Of a stretch of DNA of 64,000 nt, positions 45,724 to 54,363 are shown one piece after another. Each line of letters begins with the position of its first letter. The stretch's first letter is position 1. Source of the DNA: AP-15 sp963846635 (lineage in GTDB: Bacteria; Pseudomonadota; Alphaproteobacteria; ATCC43930; CGMCC-115725); contig CAWJXM010000049.1 in the NCBI GenBank assembly GCA_963846635.1, positions 31,241 through 95,240 of the forward strand, in the 5' to 3' direction. Under the pieces are notes generated by a model that saw only the letters and a program-made list of their open reading frames with translations, was not told the DNA's origin and did not search any database. A program made the translations under genes and the position numbers.

Positions 45724-46659
45724 GTGACTGCAGCGCATGGGGCGGTACTGGACGTCGCGTTTGACGGCGCGGCATTGCCGCCAATCGACGACGCTTTGGT
45801 CATCACGCCCGACAAGGACGCCCCGATCATCGCCGAGGTGCAGTCGCATTTGGATGAGGCAACGGTGCGCGCCATCGCCTTGCAATCTACCGCGGGATTG
45901 CGGCGCGGCGTTGTCGCCCATGCCACCGGCGAACCGCTTGAGGTGCCAGTCGGTGAAGGAGTGCTCGGCCGGTTGCTCGATCTTACCGGCACTATTGGCA
46001 ACAAGGGGAGCCCCTTTGCTGCCGATGTGCCACGCCGCCCGATCCATCGCAGCCCGCCGCCGCTTGCTGCGCAGAGCGGTGCGACGGAAATCTTTTCGAC
46101 CGGCATCAAGGTGTTCGATCTGCCGACGCCACTGGCACAAGGCACAAGGCGGCAATGTTCGGCGGCGCCGGGGTCGGCAAGACCGTGCTGGTCATGGAGC
46201 TGATTCACGCCATGGTCGAGCGCTACAAGGGTATCTCGGTGTTCGCCGGCGTCGGCGAGCGCTCGCGCGAAGGCGACGAGATGCTGCTCGACATGCGCAA
46301 TTCAGGCGTTCTCGAGCGCACCGTGCTCGTCTATGGACAGATGAACGAACCGCCGGGCGCGCGCTGGCGCATGCCGCTGACCGCGCTGACCATCGGAGTA
46401 TTTCCGCGACGAACGTCACCAGAATGTCCTTCTAATGATGGCCAATGTCTTTCGCTTTGTGCAAGCGGGCTCGAAAGTGTCGGACCTGCTCGGCCGCCTG
46501 CCATTAAGAGTCGGCTACCAGCCCACGCTGGCGAGCGAGGTTGCCGCTTTGCAGGAACGCATCGTCTCGGTCGGGGGCGTTGCGTCACGTTCCCATAACG
46601 ATCCGGTGCATATGGCTGTTCCGCATGCCCGGGGCCGTCGGTTAGCTGTCACGCCTTGA
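45724..46659 (+). pseudogene. N-type (alternative) F-ATPase beta subunit, frameshifted and truncated
   Basis: Conserved F1-beta pieces appear in three frames. First TAAHGAVLDVAFDGAALP and GEGVLGRLLDLTG, reaching about 46140. A break of one base then leads to KAAMFGGAGVGKTVLVMELIHAM (Walker A GGAGVGKT), ending near 46394. A second break leads to EYFRDERHQNVLLMMANVFRFVQAGSKVSDLLGRLP. It stops at 46659 after SVGGVA, long before the normal 470-aa end. The opening sequence resembles the N-ATPase beta type. No other ATPase genes follow, so it is a relic. GTG starts at 45724 and 45673 are candidates. Confidence 0.85.
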
Positions 46660-46682
46660 AAATTCTCGATCGCTCGCGATAT

Positions 46683-46711
46683 AACATCCATATGGATGGT
46701 ATGTGGATGTT
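46683..46711. promoter_or_regulatory. Inverted-repeat operator of the RHH gene
   Basis: CATCCATATGGATG (46685-46698) is a perfect 14-bp palindrome; AACATCCA (46683-46690) also pairs with TGGATGTT (46704-46711). It overlaps the start region of the ribbon-helix-helix gene at 46718, as expected for autorepression. Confidence 0.65.
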
Positions 46712-46717
46712 AAAAAG

Positions 46718-47137
46718 ATGGCGAACAACATACATGAGCTTCGACCTCGAGCAAGCGACAGTGAGAAAATAACGATCAATCTGGGGTACGTTGACCTTGG
46801 TCAGATCGACCTCCTCGTACAGGAAGGGTTCTACTCCAATCGCACCGACTTTATCAGGACGGCCATTCGTAACCAGCTTGACCGTCATCACAATTCGGTC
46901 AAGCAGTCCGTGGCCCGCCACCAACTTGAGCTAGGGCTCAGACGTTACACGCGGCAAGACTTGGAAGCTGTCCAGGCTGCGGGTGAGACACTTCACATCC
47001 AGGTTCTCGGCTTGGCCAGCATCGCTGAAGACGTCTCGCCAGAACTGGCTTTGCGAACAATTGCCTCAATCCACGTCTTAGGGGCGCTGCAGGTCAGCCC
47101 TGCAGTCAAGGCCGCCTTAGGCGATCGCATCCGATAG
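46718..47137 (+). CDS. Ribbon-helix-helix (CopG-type) transcriptional regulator
   Basis: The 139-aa product begins with an RHH-type domain: EKITINLGYVDLGQIDLLVQEGFYSNRTDFIRTAIRNQL (beta-strand, two helices). Residues after about 60 form a helical C-terminal part with no clear family. The ATG at 46718 starts the protein; a GTG at 46703 lies inside the operator. It precedes the esterase gene, with 94 nt between, and probably regulates it or itself. Confidence 0.8.
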   Translation: MANNIHELRPRASDSEKITINLGYVDLGQIDLLVQEGFYSNRTDFIRTAIRNQLDRHHNSVKQSVARHQLELGLRRYTRQDLEAVQAAGETLHIQVLGLASIAEDVSPELALRTIASIHVLGALQVSPAVKAALGDRIR

Positions 47138-47231
47138 CTCGCCTCCGCTTCAGCCACTTGGGTTGGCCATGCCCATTCCGATGCTGGGAAGGGCACGCTC
47201 GTCCCTTGCCTGACCTTCCCTCAACAAAGGA

Positions 47232-48476
47232 ATGACCGTCATGATTTTCGACTTAAACGAGCGCATGGCCGAGGCGCTCCGCCTTACCCGCACAGGGCAG
47301 CTCGCAGAGGCAACAGCACTCCTGCAGCGACGGCTTCAAAAGCCAAAATCGCCAGAAGTTTTGGAACGGCGTGATCGTCACTCAGTGAGGACATTTCGAG
47401 GCAGACAACTGATCGATATGGTGCCGCCGCACTCCGCCGGCTCAGGTCACTGGACAGCCCCTGGCGTCGACGCACAGCATCCCGCCGCCGCCCCCATTGC
47501 AGGTCTGGATCAGTCGCACATGCCTGAGGCGCTGCGCGGATTTCTTGAGCGCCTCGGGGTGCGCGGCTCCGGCTTCGGCCGGCGCAGGACGGCCGGGAAT
47601 CGCGTACCGGATGCTGTGTCTGATGGTGCCCGCTTTGAGGAGTATACCTATGCGAACACGGCCGGCAGCCGAACGTACAAACTGTTCGTTCCAAGCTGTT
47701 ATTGCGGAAATCCACTGCCGCTGATCGTGATGCTGCACGGCTGCAAGCAGTCACCGGATGACTTCGCGGCTGGAACGCGAATGAACCAATTGGCCGAAGA
47801 GCAAGGCTTTCTGGTCGCCTACCCCGGGCAACCATCCTCGGCAAACTCGTTAAAATGTTGGAACTGGTTCAGCGCGGGCGACCAGTTGCGGGACCAGGGC
47901 GAACCTTCCCTGATCGCAGGGATCACTCGACAAATCATGCGTGAATTCGCTGTAGATCCGACTCGCGTCTACGTCGCGGGGCTATCGGCAGGCGGCGCCG
48001 CGGCCGCCATCATGGGATCTGCATATTCGGATCTGTACACCGCAATTTGCGTCCATTCCGGACTTGCATGTGGGGCCGCAAAGGACCTGACCTCGGCCTT
48101 CTCCGCAATGCGCCAGGGTGGGTCACCGCCGCTCGCTGAAGGGGCAAGACGGCCGTTGCCGACAATCGTATTTCATGGCGACCGCGATAACACGGTCAGC
48201 CCACTGAACGGAGACCAGGTTATTGCCCAGTCAAAGGCGGGAATGCCGTTGCATCTGACGATCAGCCGGGGCCAGTCTGCAGGCGGGATCAGCTACACGC
48301 GCACCCTCCAAACGGACGAGAACGGCCAGCCGATCCTGGAGCAGTGGGTATTGCATGGAGCAGGTCATGCCTGGTCAGGGGGGAGCCCTGCTGGGTCCTA
48401 CACCGATCCTCGTGGACCCGACGCCAGTCGTGAGATGCTGCGCTTCTTTTTCGAGAACTCCCGGGCGGCAACGTGA
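47232..48476 (+). CDS. PHB-depolymerase-type esterase (LpqC/PhbF-like)
   Basis: The 414-aa protein belongs to the LpqC-like poly(3-hydroxybutyrate) depolymerase family. It shows the oxyanion HGCKQSPDDFAAGTRMN, nucleophile elbow GLSAGGAAA with Ser252, the FHGDRDNTVSP acid region and GAGHAWSGG near the end with the catalytic His. The N-terminal part (MAEALRLTRTGQLAEATALLQR) is a typical family extension and no signal peptide is present, so the target may be intracellular PHB or a related ester. It is preceded by the RHH gene, with which it often travels. Confidence 0.88.
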   Translation: MTVMIFDLNERMAEALRLTRTGQLAEATALLQRRLQKPKSPEVLERRDRHSVRTFRGRQLIDMVPPHSAGSGHWTAPGVDAQHPAAAPIAGLDQSHMPEALRGFLERLGVRGSGFGRRRTAGNRVPDAVSDGARFEEYTYANTAGSRTYKLFVPSCYCGNPLPLIVMLHGCKQSPDDFAAGTRMNQLAEEQGFLVAYPGQPSSANSLKCWNWFSAGDQLRDQGEPSLIAGITRQIMREFAVDPTRVYVAGLSAGGAAAAIMGSAYSDLYTAICVHSGLACGAAKDLTSAFSAMRQGGSPPLAEGARRPLPTIVFHGDRDNTVSPLNGDQVIAQSKAGMPLHLTISRGQSAGGISYTRTLQTDENGQPILEQWVLHGAGHAWSGGSPAGSYTDPRGPDASREMLRFFFENSRAAT

Positions 48477-49041
48477 ACCGTGCCGACGCTCATCGTTAAA
48501 CCGGCAGCGACGATCGTGGGGGAGGATTCTGTGTGGTCCTCGGCCCGGCGCCATACCCTCTCCTCTGCTATGATGATGGAGAGCATTTATAGTGTGGCGG
48601 CGTGCCTCGCAAGGATGATCGCAGGAGCCCGAACATTGGAGGCGCAATGGTGTTTGATCGTTTTCAACAGTATCCATGACTTCTCGTTGGTCCTCATTGG
48701 CGCAGCCGGGTATTTTCAAATCAGTACCATCTCCATCTAGTGCTCAGATGCATTCAGATGACTCCGTCCCAGTCTGATCGTCTTGCCCGGCCTTGGGCCG
48801 GGCATCCACGAGAAACGGGCAAGACGCGTGCCGCGGCTCGTGGATGGCCGGGCCGGGCCCGGCCACGACGATCGAGGGAATCCTCGGTCTGCGTCTCAGC
48901 ATGTCTGCGTCTCAGCACTAGGTGGCGTGCCGATGGCAGTCCGCAGCTATATCGATATACCCGAACGCGAACACAGAGAAGACCATTAGCAGGCGCAGCG
49001 CATCACATCGAGGCGGCCATATATCGCAAAACGGGAAGCTC
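48477..49041. other. Intergenic stretch with a palindromic repeat pair
   Basis: No gene is supported. A REP-like repeat pair occupies 48779-48872. Confidence 0.5.
48779..48872. repeat. REP-like inverted repeat pair (GCCCGGCC type)
   Basis: The left half, GCCCGGCC...GGCCGGGCATCCACG (about 48784-48810), is mirrored by CGTGGATGGCCGGG...CCCGGCCACGACG (about 48839-48870). The CGTGGATGGCCGGG motif is the common alphaproteobacterial palindromic repeat. Confidence 0.75.
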
Positions 49042-49935
49042 ATGACTCAAAACAGGAGAGCTGTCGTAAACTGGCTTTTTCTCGGCTGTATCACTGCCGT
49101 TCTTGCTGCAGGACTGGTCAACCACCAGGCGCTCGCCAACTGGTATGGTGAATACATCAGACCTGAAACCTGCATGCCGCTTGATCATATCAGCATCCAA
49201 ACCGATGGAAGGATAGCAGCGATTCGTGATTTAGGAAAACTGCGTACGCCGAAAGATTTTGCTAACTCACTACAGAAATTAGGTCTCGATCTCAAACATC
49301 AACAATCCGTCAATAATTCCGAGGTACAAATCTATTCGCTCACTGACAGTACGGACACCGTCGATTTCAAGTTCTTTGCCGACCGAAACATCTGCCTCGT
49401 CGATGCCGACGGCTCGCTTGGTCTACCGAAAGGGCCAGCGATAGCGAGAGCCCCGCTACCTCCAAGTGCACCCCCAAGGGCTCAACAACCCCTCAACACG
49501 CCGCCTCAACTCGCCCCATCGGCGCCAATCACAACGGCACCCGTATCGTCGCCCCCGACGCCACCCCAAACAGCTGAAAGGTCGGTGCCAGCAAAGGTCT
49601 GGATCATCGTCCTGCTGCTGGGGAATAGCCCGGCGGGGACACCGCTACCGCAGTTCTACTTGACGAAGCAGGATTGCCTGGCACATCTCGCAAGGACAGA
49701 AAACGACCCGCTGATCGGCAGCGCAACGGAAGCAGGTCGGTTCCGGCTCGATTGCCTGCAGCTGACTGAAGCGAATGAGAAGATTGGGGAACCCAACCTA
49801 CCTCATTCCAGGGTTCGCCCACTCGCAAAAAGACGGCACCACCCGACGCAGCCGCCGGCGCCCATTCAGGACTGGAGCATAAGCAACAACCCACCCCCGT
49901 CGGAGCGATCAAGCCGCATAGAAGTTCCTCAATGA
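49042..49935 (+). CDS. Secreted/anchored protein with a proline-rich region, unknown
   Basis: The 297-aa product has a hydrophobic N-terminus (WLFLGCITAVLAAGLVNHQALA) that is either a signal peptide or an anchor. Residues about 30-130 form a globular part (WYGEYIRPETCMPLDHISIQTDGRIAAIRDLGKLRTPKDF). A proline/alanine-rich low-complexity linker follows, then a short domain KVWIIVLLLGNSPAGTPLPQFYLTKQDCLAHLA with one hydrophobic stretch and a basic tail. I do not recognise a family. The ATG at 49042 follows GGGAAG. The 3' end overlaps the IS66 remnant on the other strand. Confidence 0.6.
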   Translation: MTQNRRAVVNWLFLGCITAVLAAGLVNHQALANWYGEYIRPETCMPLDHISIQTDGRIAAIRDLGKLRTPKDFANSLQKLGLDLKHQQSVNNSEVQIYSLTDSTDTVDFKFFADRNICLVDADGSLGLPKGPAIARAPLPPSAPPRAQQPLNTPPQLAPSAPITTAPVSSPPTPPQTAERSVPAKVWIIVLLLGNSPAGTPLPQFYLTKQDCLAHLARTENDPLIGSATEAGRFRLDCLQLTEANEKIGEPNLPHSRVRPLAKRRHHPTQPPAPIQDWSISNNPPPSERSSRIEVPQ

Positions 49936-50165
49936 GGCAACAGCAGCGACACCGACATGCCCGGCGCGTAAGTCTCCTGAATGATCCGCGCCTTCTGTTT
50001 CGCCGACCAGCGCCGTCGCCGCTGAACCGACGTGATCACCTCAACCCGGTCAATCTTCCAGTCATAGACACAGGCATACTCCCGGTGCTTACCAAGGGGG
50101 TAGGTCCTGTCCGGTCCTTTAAGGGGCCGCTTCAATGCGCATTGCACTTGGACAAGGTTGTTCAT
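49929..50165 (-). mobile_element. IS66-family OrfA (TnpA) N-terminal remnant
   Basis: The product contains WKIDRVEVITSVQRRRRW, SAKQKARIIQETYAPGMSVSL, the conserved N-terminal start of IS66 OrfA proteins. It ends abruptly in LLPH after MSVSL, so about two thirds of the small protein and the transposase itself are missing. Confidence 0.7.
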
Positions 50166-50183
50166 TGCAACGACCCGCTAGCC

Positions 50184-50566
50184 TCACCTCATCCCATCGA
50201 TGATTGGGTGGTGACCAAGAGAGACCGGTTTGTGAATTGCAATAAAGATCGAATAGGGGCCGACGAACAGGTCGCCGAGCGCGCGGCGCAATAATGTATT
50301 GATCCGCCGCTGAACCAGGTGGTGCTGGCGATCGTGGATCAAGTGGCAGCGCTGACACAGGCTCTTCAAGTTGTGCAGCCGATGGTTACTAGCCTGCCGT
50401 AAATGCAACACCCGAAGGCTGGCCCAAGGCTCCAGGTGCGTCTTAGCGTGTGTTCGGTTCTGATGGCCTTTCGATCTATTCTCAAAATCGATATCCGCGA
50501 CTTTAAGCTTGGTGACCGGAAGGATTTTAAGGTCAGGGGCTTGTTTCGGAACATTGGACCAGTTGC
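50184..50566 (-). pseudogene. HNH-nuclease-like remnant
   Basis: A region reads LHNLKSLCQRCHLIHDRQHHL with RRALGDLFVGPY after it, the C-terminal half of small HNH-like proteins (CxxCH motif with zinc/catalytic His). No well-supported start or the upstream His-x-x-x half is seen, and the frame runs into the neighbouring gene. Probably a decayed fragment beside the IS66 remnant. Confidence 0.45.
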
Positions 50567-50568
50567 AT

Positions 50569-52065
50569 CTACCCCTTCCCGCTCGCGGAGGTGGGCGGCG
50601 GGGTGGTGGTGCGGCGGGCGGTGATCGGCGCGGTGCGGATATTGTCGAGGTCGATTTCCGGCATCGGCAGGCCGAGCATATCGCACACCGCGTTGGCCAG
50701 CGCGTTGTAGTCGCCGAAGTTGCGGCGCAGCCAGCCGCGCCAGTTCGGCAGCCCGCCGCTGGCATGCGCTTCAAATGCGGATTCGCGGCCGTCAAGGGCC
50801 GAGGATACGTGATCCCAGGCCATCTGCAGGAGTGCTGCGCGCTGCAGCGCGGTGTAACCGCCACCGCCGAATGATTCCTCAAGCCCGGCGGCAAGCTCGG
50901 GTGCGGCCAGATCGCGGTCGGACGGGGCGACGACGAGCGAGGAGCCGGGAATGATCCGCAAAATCTCGGACATTCGCGCGCGCGCTTTCAGCAATTGGAT
51001 GCCGCCGGCCGCGAGATGCGCATGGCGCGGGAAACAATAGCCGGCCGCCGTAAATTCGGGGTCGCGTTCGGCCGCGACGAGACTGGCGCGCACAGTTTGT
51101 ACCGAGACGACAAGGTCGATCAGATATTCGATCGTCAGCTCGTGTTCTTTGAGGCCCATCGCGTCGGTCAAGGCCAAAGCCAGACCAAGCGTGAACTCCG
51201 CCTTCGCGAGCCAGCCGTAAAGATGATGCCAGCGCAGCCAACGCGCGATCGCCTCGGGCGAGGGGTCGACAAAGAACACGCGCTCCCACGGGATCAGCAC
51301 GTTGTCAAGCCACATCTGCCCATCGAGCTCGTCAAAGCGACTGGACAGCGGAGAGACGAACGGGTTGTCGTCGCGCGTTGCGCGCTTGCGGCACAGCACC
51401 GTCACGCCAGGGGCGGCGACCGACACGATAAAGCTCGCCGGTCGGCCCCTGACCTCCATTCGCGAGAGGGCGCCGACATAGACGTCCTCGGCATAAGCCG
51501 GGCTCGTATGCATGCCAAGTCGGCCCGAAACCACGATGCCCCGATCGGTCTCGCGCACCAGCTTGAATGCGACGCGGTCGGCCGGATCGGGACGCATGCG
51601 CTGGCCGATAATCGGCGCGCCGCCGCAATACGTCAGAAACCGTCCGGTGCGGGCGATATCGTCGCGATAGGCTGCGGCGGCGGCGATCTGCTCGGCCGGG
51701 GCACCGCCCGATTGCGCCGCCGTCAGTACGCCGAGCGCGATCAGATTGCCGTAGGCCGGCGTGTGGGTGATGTTGCCGGCGCTTAAAAACGTGGTTTTGG
51801 CAAAGGATCGGCCCATCCCGACCAAATCCTCGACCGTTTTCGGCGCGACATAGGCCCATGGCAGACTTTCGCCGCACGCTTTGTGCGGCGACAATAAGAG
51901 CGGCTGCCAGTCCGGATCGAGGTGCCGGTCGTACCAGGCCGCATACTCGTCGACCATCGCGCGCGTTGCGGGATGGGTGGTAACGTCCTCGGCCCAGCCC
52001 TCGCCCATCACCCAGACCCGGCGTCCGTCGCGCAACGTCTTCCGGTACTCGACCCCCGTCCTCAT
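50569..52065 (-). CDS. HpaB-type flavin-dependent aromatic monooxygenase
   Basis: The 498-aa protein matches the HpaB/4-hydroxyphenylacetate 3-hydroxylase oxygenase fold, with TGVEYRKTLRDGRRVWVMGE, ITHTPAYGNLIALGV, GQRMRPDPADRVAFKLV, SGRLGMHTSPAYAEDVYVGALSR, FDELDGQMWLDNVLIPWERVFF and FGGGGYTALQRA regions. It uses reduced FAD supplied by a partner reductase, which is not in the window. The ATG at 52065 is the family start. It is divergent from the APC permease remnant; the aromatic-acid type transporter lies 2.3 kb away. Confidence 0.9.
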   Translation of the reverse strand: MRTGVEYRKTLRDGRRVWVMGEGWAEDVTTHPATRAMVDEYAAWYDRHLDPDWQPLLLSPHKACGESLPWAYVAPKTVEDLVGMGRSFAKTTFLSAGNITHTPAYGNLIALGVLTAAQSGGAPAEQIAAAAAYRDDIARTGRFLTYCGGAPIIGQRMRPDPADRVAFKLVRETDRGIVVSGRLGMHTSPAYAEDVYVGALSRMEVRGRPASFIVSVAAPGVTVLCRKRATRDDNPFVSPLSSRFDELDGQMWLDNVLIPWERVFFVDPSPEAIARWLRWHHLYGWLAKAEFTLGLALALTDAMGLKEHELTIEYLIDLVVSVQTVRASLVAAERDPEFTAAGYCFPRHAHLAAGGIQLLKARARMSEILRIIPGSSLVVAPSDRDLAAPELAAGLEESFGGGGYTALQRAALLQMAWDHVSSALDGRESAFEAHASGGLPNWRGWLRRNFGDYNALANAVCDMLGLPMPEIDLDNIRTAPITARRTTTPPPTSASGKG

Positions 52066-52231
52066 GTCTGGCTCCCGATGTTCGCTGCGCCGCACCATGT
52101 TGCGTTGGCGGAGCCGCAGGCTCAATCGCCTATTGTGGCTGTGCGTTTACCGATCGCCAAGCACGCTGCGTCGGGATGGCGGCAGGTTTTGCGCAGTTGT
52201 CGCCAAGCGGGTTTCCTCAAAGAGGGCTGGA

Positions 52232-54155
52232 ATGGATCTGTGGCGTGCCCTGATCGGGCGCCGATTGGCCAACGACGAAGCCGGAAGCCGCAAGCTCACG
52301 GTCCCGGAGGGCGTCTCGGCGATGGGCCTCGACGGGCTCAGCTCGTCAGCCTACGGACCTGAAGCGGCGCTGACCATCTTGATCCCGGTCGGGGCTGCCG
52401 GGCTGCACATGATCACGCCGATCATGGGCGGCATTTTGGTGCTGCTGGGGCTGCTCTTCGTCTCCTATTGGCAGACCATCGAAGCCTATCCGAGCAATGG
52501 CGGATCCTACACCGTCGCCAGTCGGAATCTCGGTGCCAATGCCGGGCTGCTCGCCGCCAGCGCCTTGATGATCGATTATGTGCTCAACGTCGCGGTCGGG
52601 ATCTCGGCCGGGGTTGGTGCCCTGACCTCGGCTGTCCCGCCGCTGCATCCCTATACGCTGTGGCTGTGCCTTGCGGTGCTGGCACTGATCGCGATCATCA
52701 ATCTGCGCGGGACAGTGGAGGCCGGTCTTTGTTTTCGATCCCGACCTATCTGTTTATCGTCAGCCTGGGCGGCATGCTGATTTTCGGAGTGATTAAGACG
52801 CTCGCCGCCGGCGGCAGTCCGACCCCGGTTGTGCGGCCGCCGCCGCTGCCCCGGCAACCGCAGCCGTCACCTTGCGGTTGCTGCTGCGGGCATTTGCCAG
52901 CGGCTGCACCGCGATGACCGGGGTCGAGGCGGTCAGCAACGGGATCAGCGCGTTTCGCGAACCAGCCGTCAAGCGCGGCCACGTGACCTTGGCGGCGATC
53001 GTCCTGATCCTTGCCGTGTTGCTTGGGGTTATTGCCTATCTCGCGCGCGCTTATGACATCGGGGCGATGAACCAGGCGAGGCCGGGTATCAGAGTGTGCT
53101 GTCGCAGCTGGTCGGCGCGGTCGTTGGTCGCGGCATCGTCTACTTTGTCACGATCGGCAGCGTGCTCGCGGTGCTGTGCCTGTCGGCCAATACCAGCTTT
53201 GTTGATTTCCCGCGGCTATGCCGCTTGGTGGCGCAAGATGCCTATCTGCCGCGCGCCTTTCGCGATGCCAGGCCGCCGGCTTGTTTATTCGGCTCGGCAT
53301 TCTGTGGCTGGCGACCGCTGCCGGATTGTTGTTGATCACGTTTGGCGGCATCACCGATCGGCTGATCCCGCTCTTCGCGGTCGGCGCCTTCACAGCATTT
53401 ACCTTATCGCAGCTCGGTATGGCAGTTCATTGGCATCGTCAAGCCGGCAACCGGCTGCGCCTTGCGGTGAACGGCATCGGGGCGGCCGGGACCGGGGCGG
53501 CGCTGTGCGTGATCCTCGGTGCCAAGTTTCTCGAAGGCGCCTGGATTACGGTCGTCGTGATTCCGTGCGTTCTCACCTTGCTTAAGCTGATTAAGCGCTA
53601 TTACCGCATCATCGATCGCGAATTACATGCCGACAGCGCTCTCGATCTGAGCGCATTGAAGCCGCCACTGGCACTGATCCCGATCGTCGAATGGAACCGG
53701 TTGACCGAGAAGGCAGTCCGTTATGGGCTGATGATCGCGCCCGAGGTGATCGCCATCCATCTGACCCGGCTCCAAGGTCCGGACGCCGAAGAGCACAATG
53801 GCCGCTTGCGGCGGCAATGGCGGCAATTCGTCGAGTTGCCGGCGCAGAAAGTGGGCCTCCGATGCACCGAAATTGCTAGTTATCGCCGTCGCCCTATCGC
53901 AGCTTTGTCGGCCATATGCTGCGGCTGCATCGAGGAGGATCAGAGCACCGTCAGGCGGGCGGCCGATTGTTGGTCGTGATCCCGGAGATGATCAAGGAAC
54001 ATTGGTGGGACGATCTTCTGACGCCTCGCGGCGCGCCCATATGTTGCGCGCAGGCGCTACTGCGGCATGGCGGGCCCGACCTCGCCGTCGTCATCGTGCC
54101 GTGGGCGCGCGAAGCTCCGCATCCCGAAAAAATCATCGAGGAGGAAGAGCCGTAG
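52232..54155 (+). pseudogene. APC-family permease with a C-terminal cytoplasmic domain, five or more frameshifts
   Basis: Conserved permease pieces appear in order but in changing frames: LTVPEGVSAMGLDGLSSSAYGPEAA and LNVAVGISAGVGAL to about 52727; FSIPTYLFIVSLGGMLIFGVIKTLAAGGS to about 52860; LLRAFASGCTAMTGVEAVSNGI to about 53090; SVLSQLVGAVVGRGIVYFVTIGSVLAV to about 53275; LGILWLATAAGLLLITFGGITDRLIPLFAVGAF to about 53860; then a C-terminal RLLVVIPEMIKEHWWDDLL part. The start ATG has AGAGGGC in front. The gene would encode a roughly 640-aa amino-acid permease of the type with a universal-stress-like C-terminus. Confidence 0.8.
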
Positions 54156-54363
54156 GCTGGGGCTGCTCCGCGAGCAGCGGCACCGTCGCGGCAAACCCCG
54201 AGCCGCCAAAGCGTGATGACTTGTCGCGGGACAGGGGAGGGGCCGAGTGTGGCGGAAGCCCGGTGGCACTTCACTGCCCTGATTACTGAGCTCTGATAAG
54301 CCCTTGCGCCGCGCCGACGAAAGTGCAACACGGCTACACAAGACGAAGCGCGGGAGGCGGGAC

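Noticed and set aside
46791..46804. FixK-like TTGACCTTGGTCAG
   Set aside because: It lies inside the coding region of the RHH gene and has a mismatch, so it is probably chance.
48480..48740. 86-codon plus-strand frame after the PHB-depolymerase gene
   Set aside because: No ribosome-binding site and no protein-like composition or motif; it runs towards the REP-like repeat.
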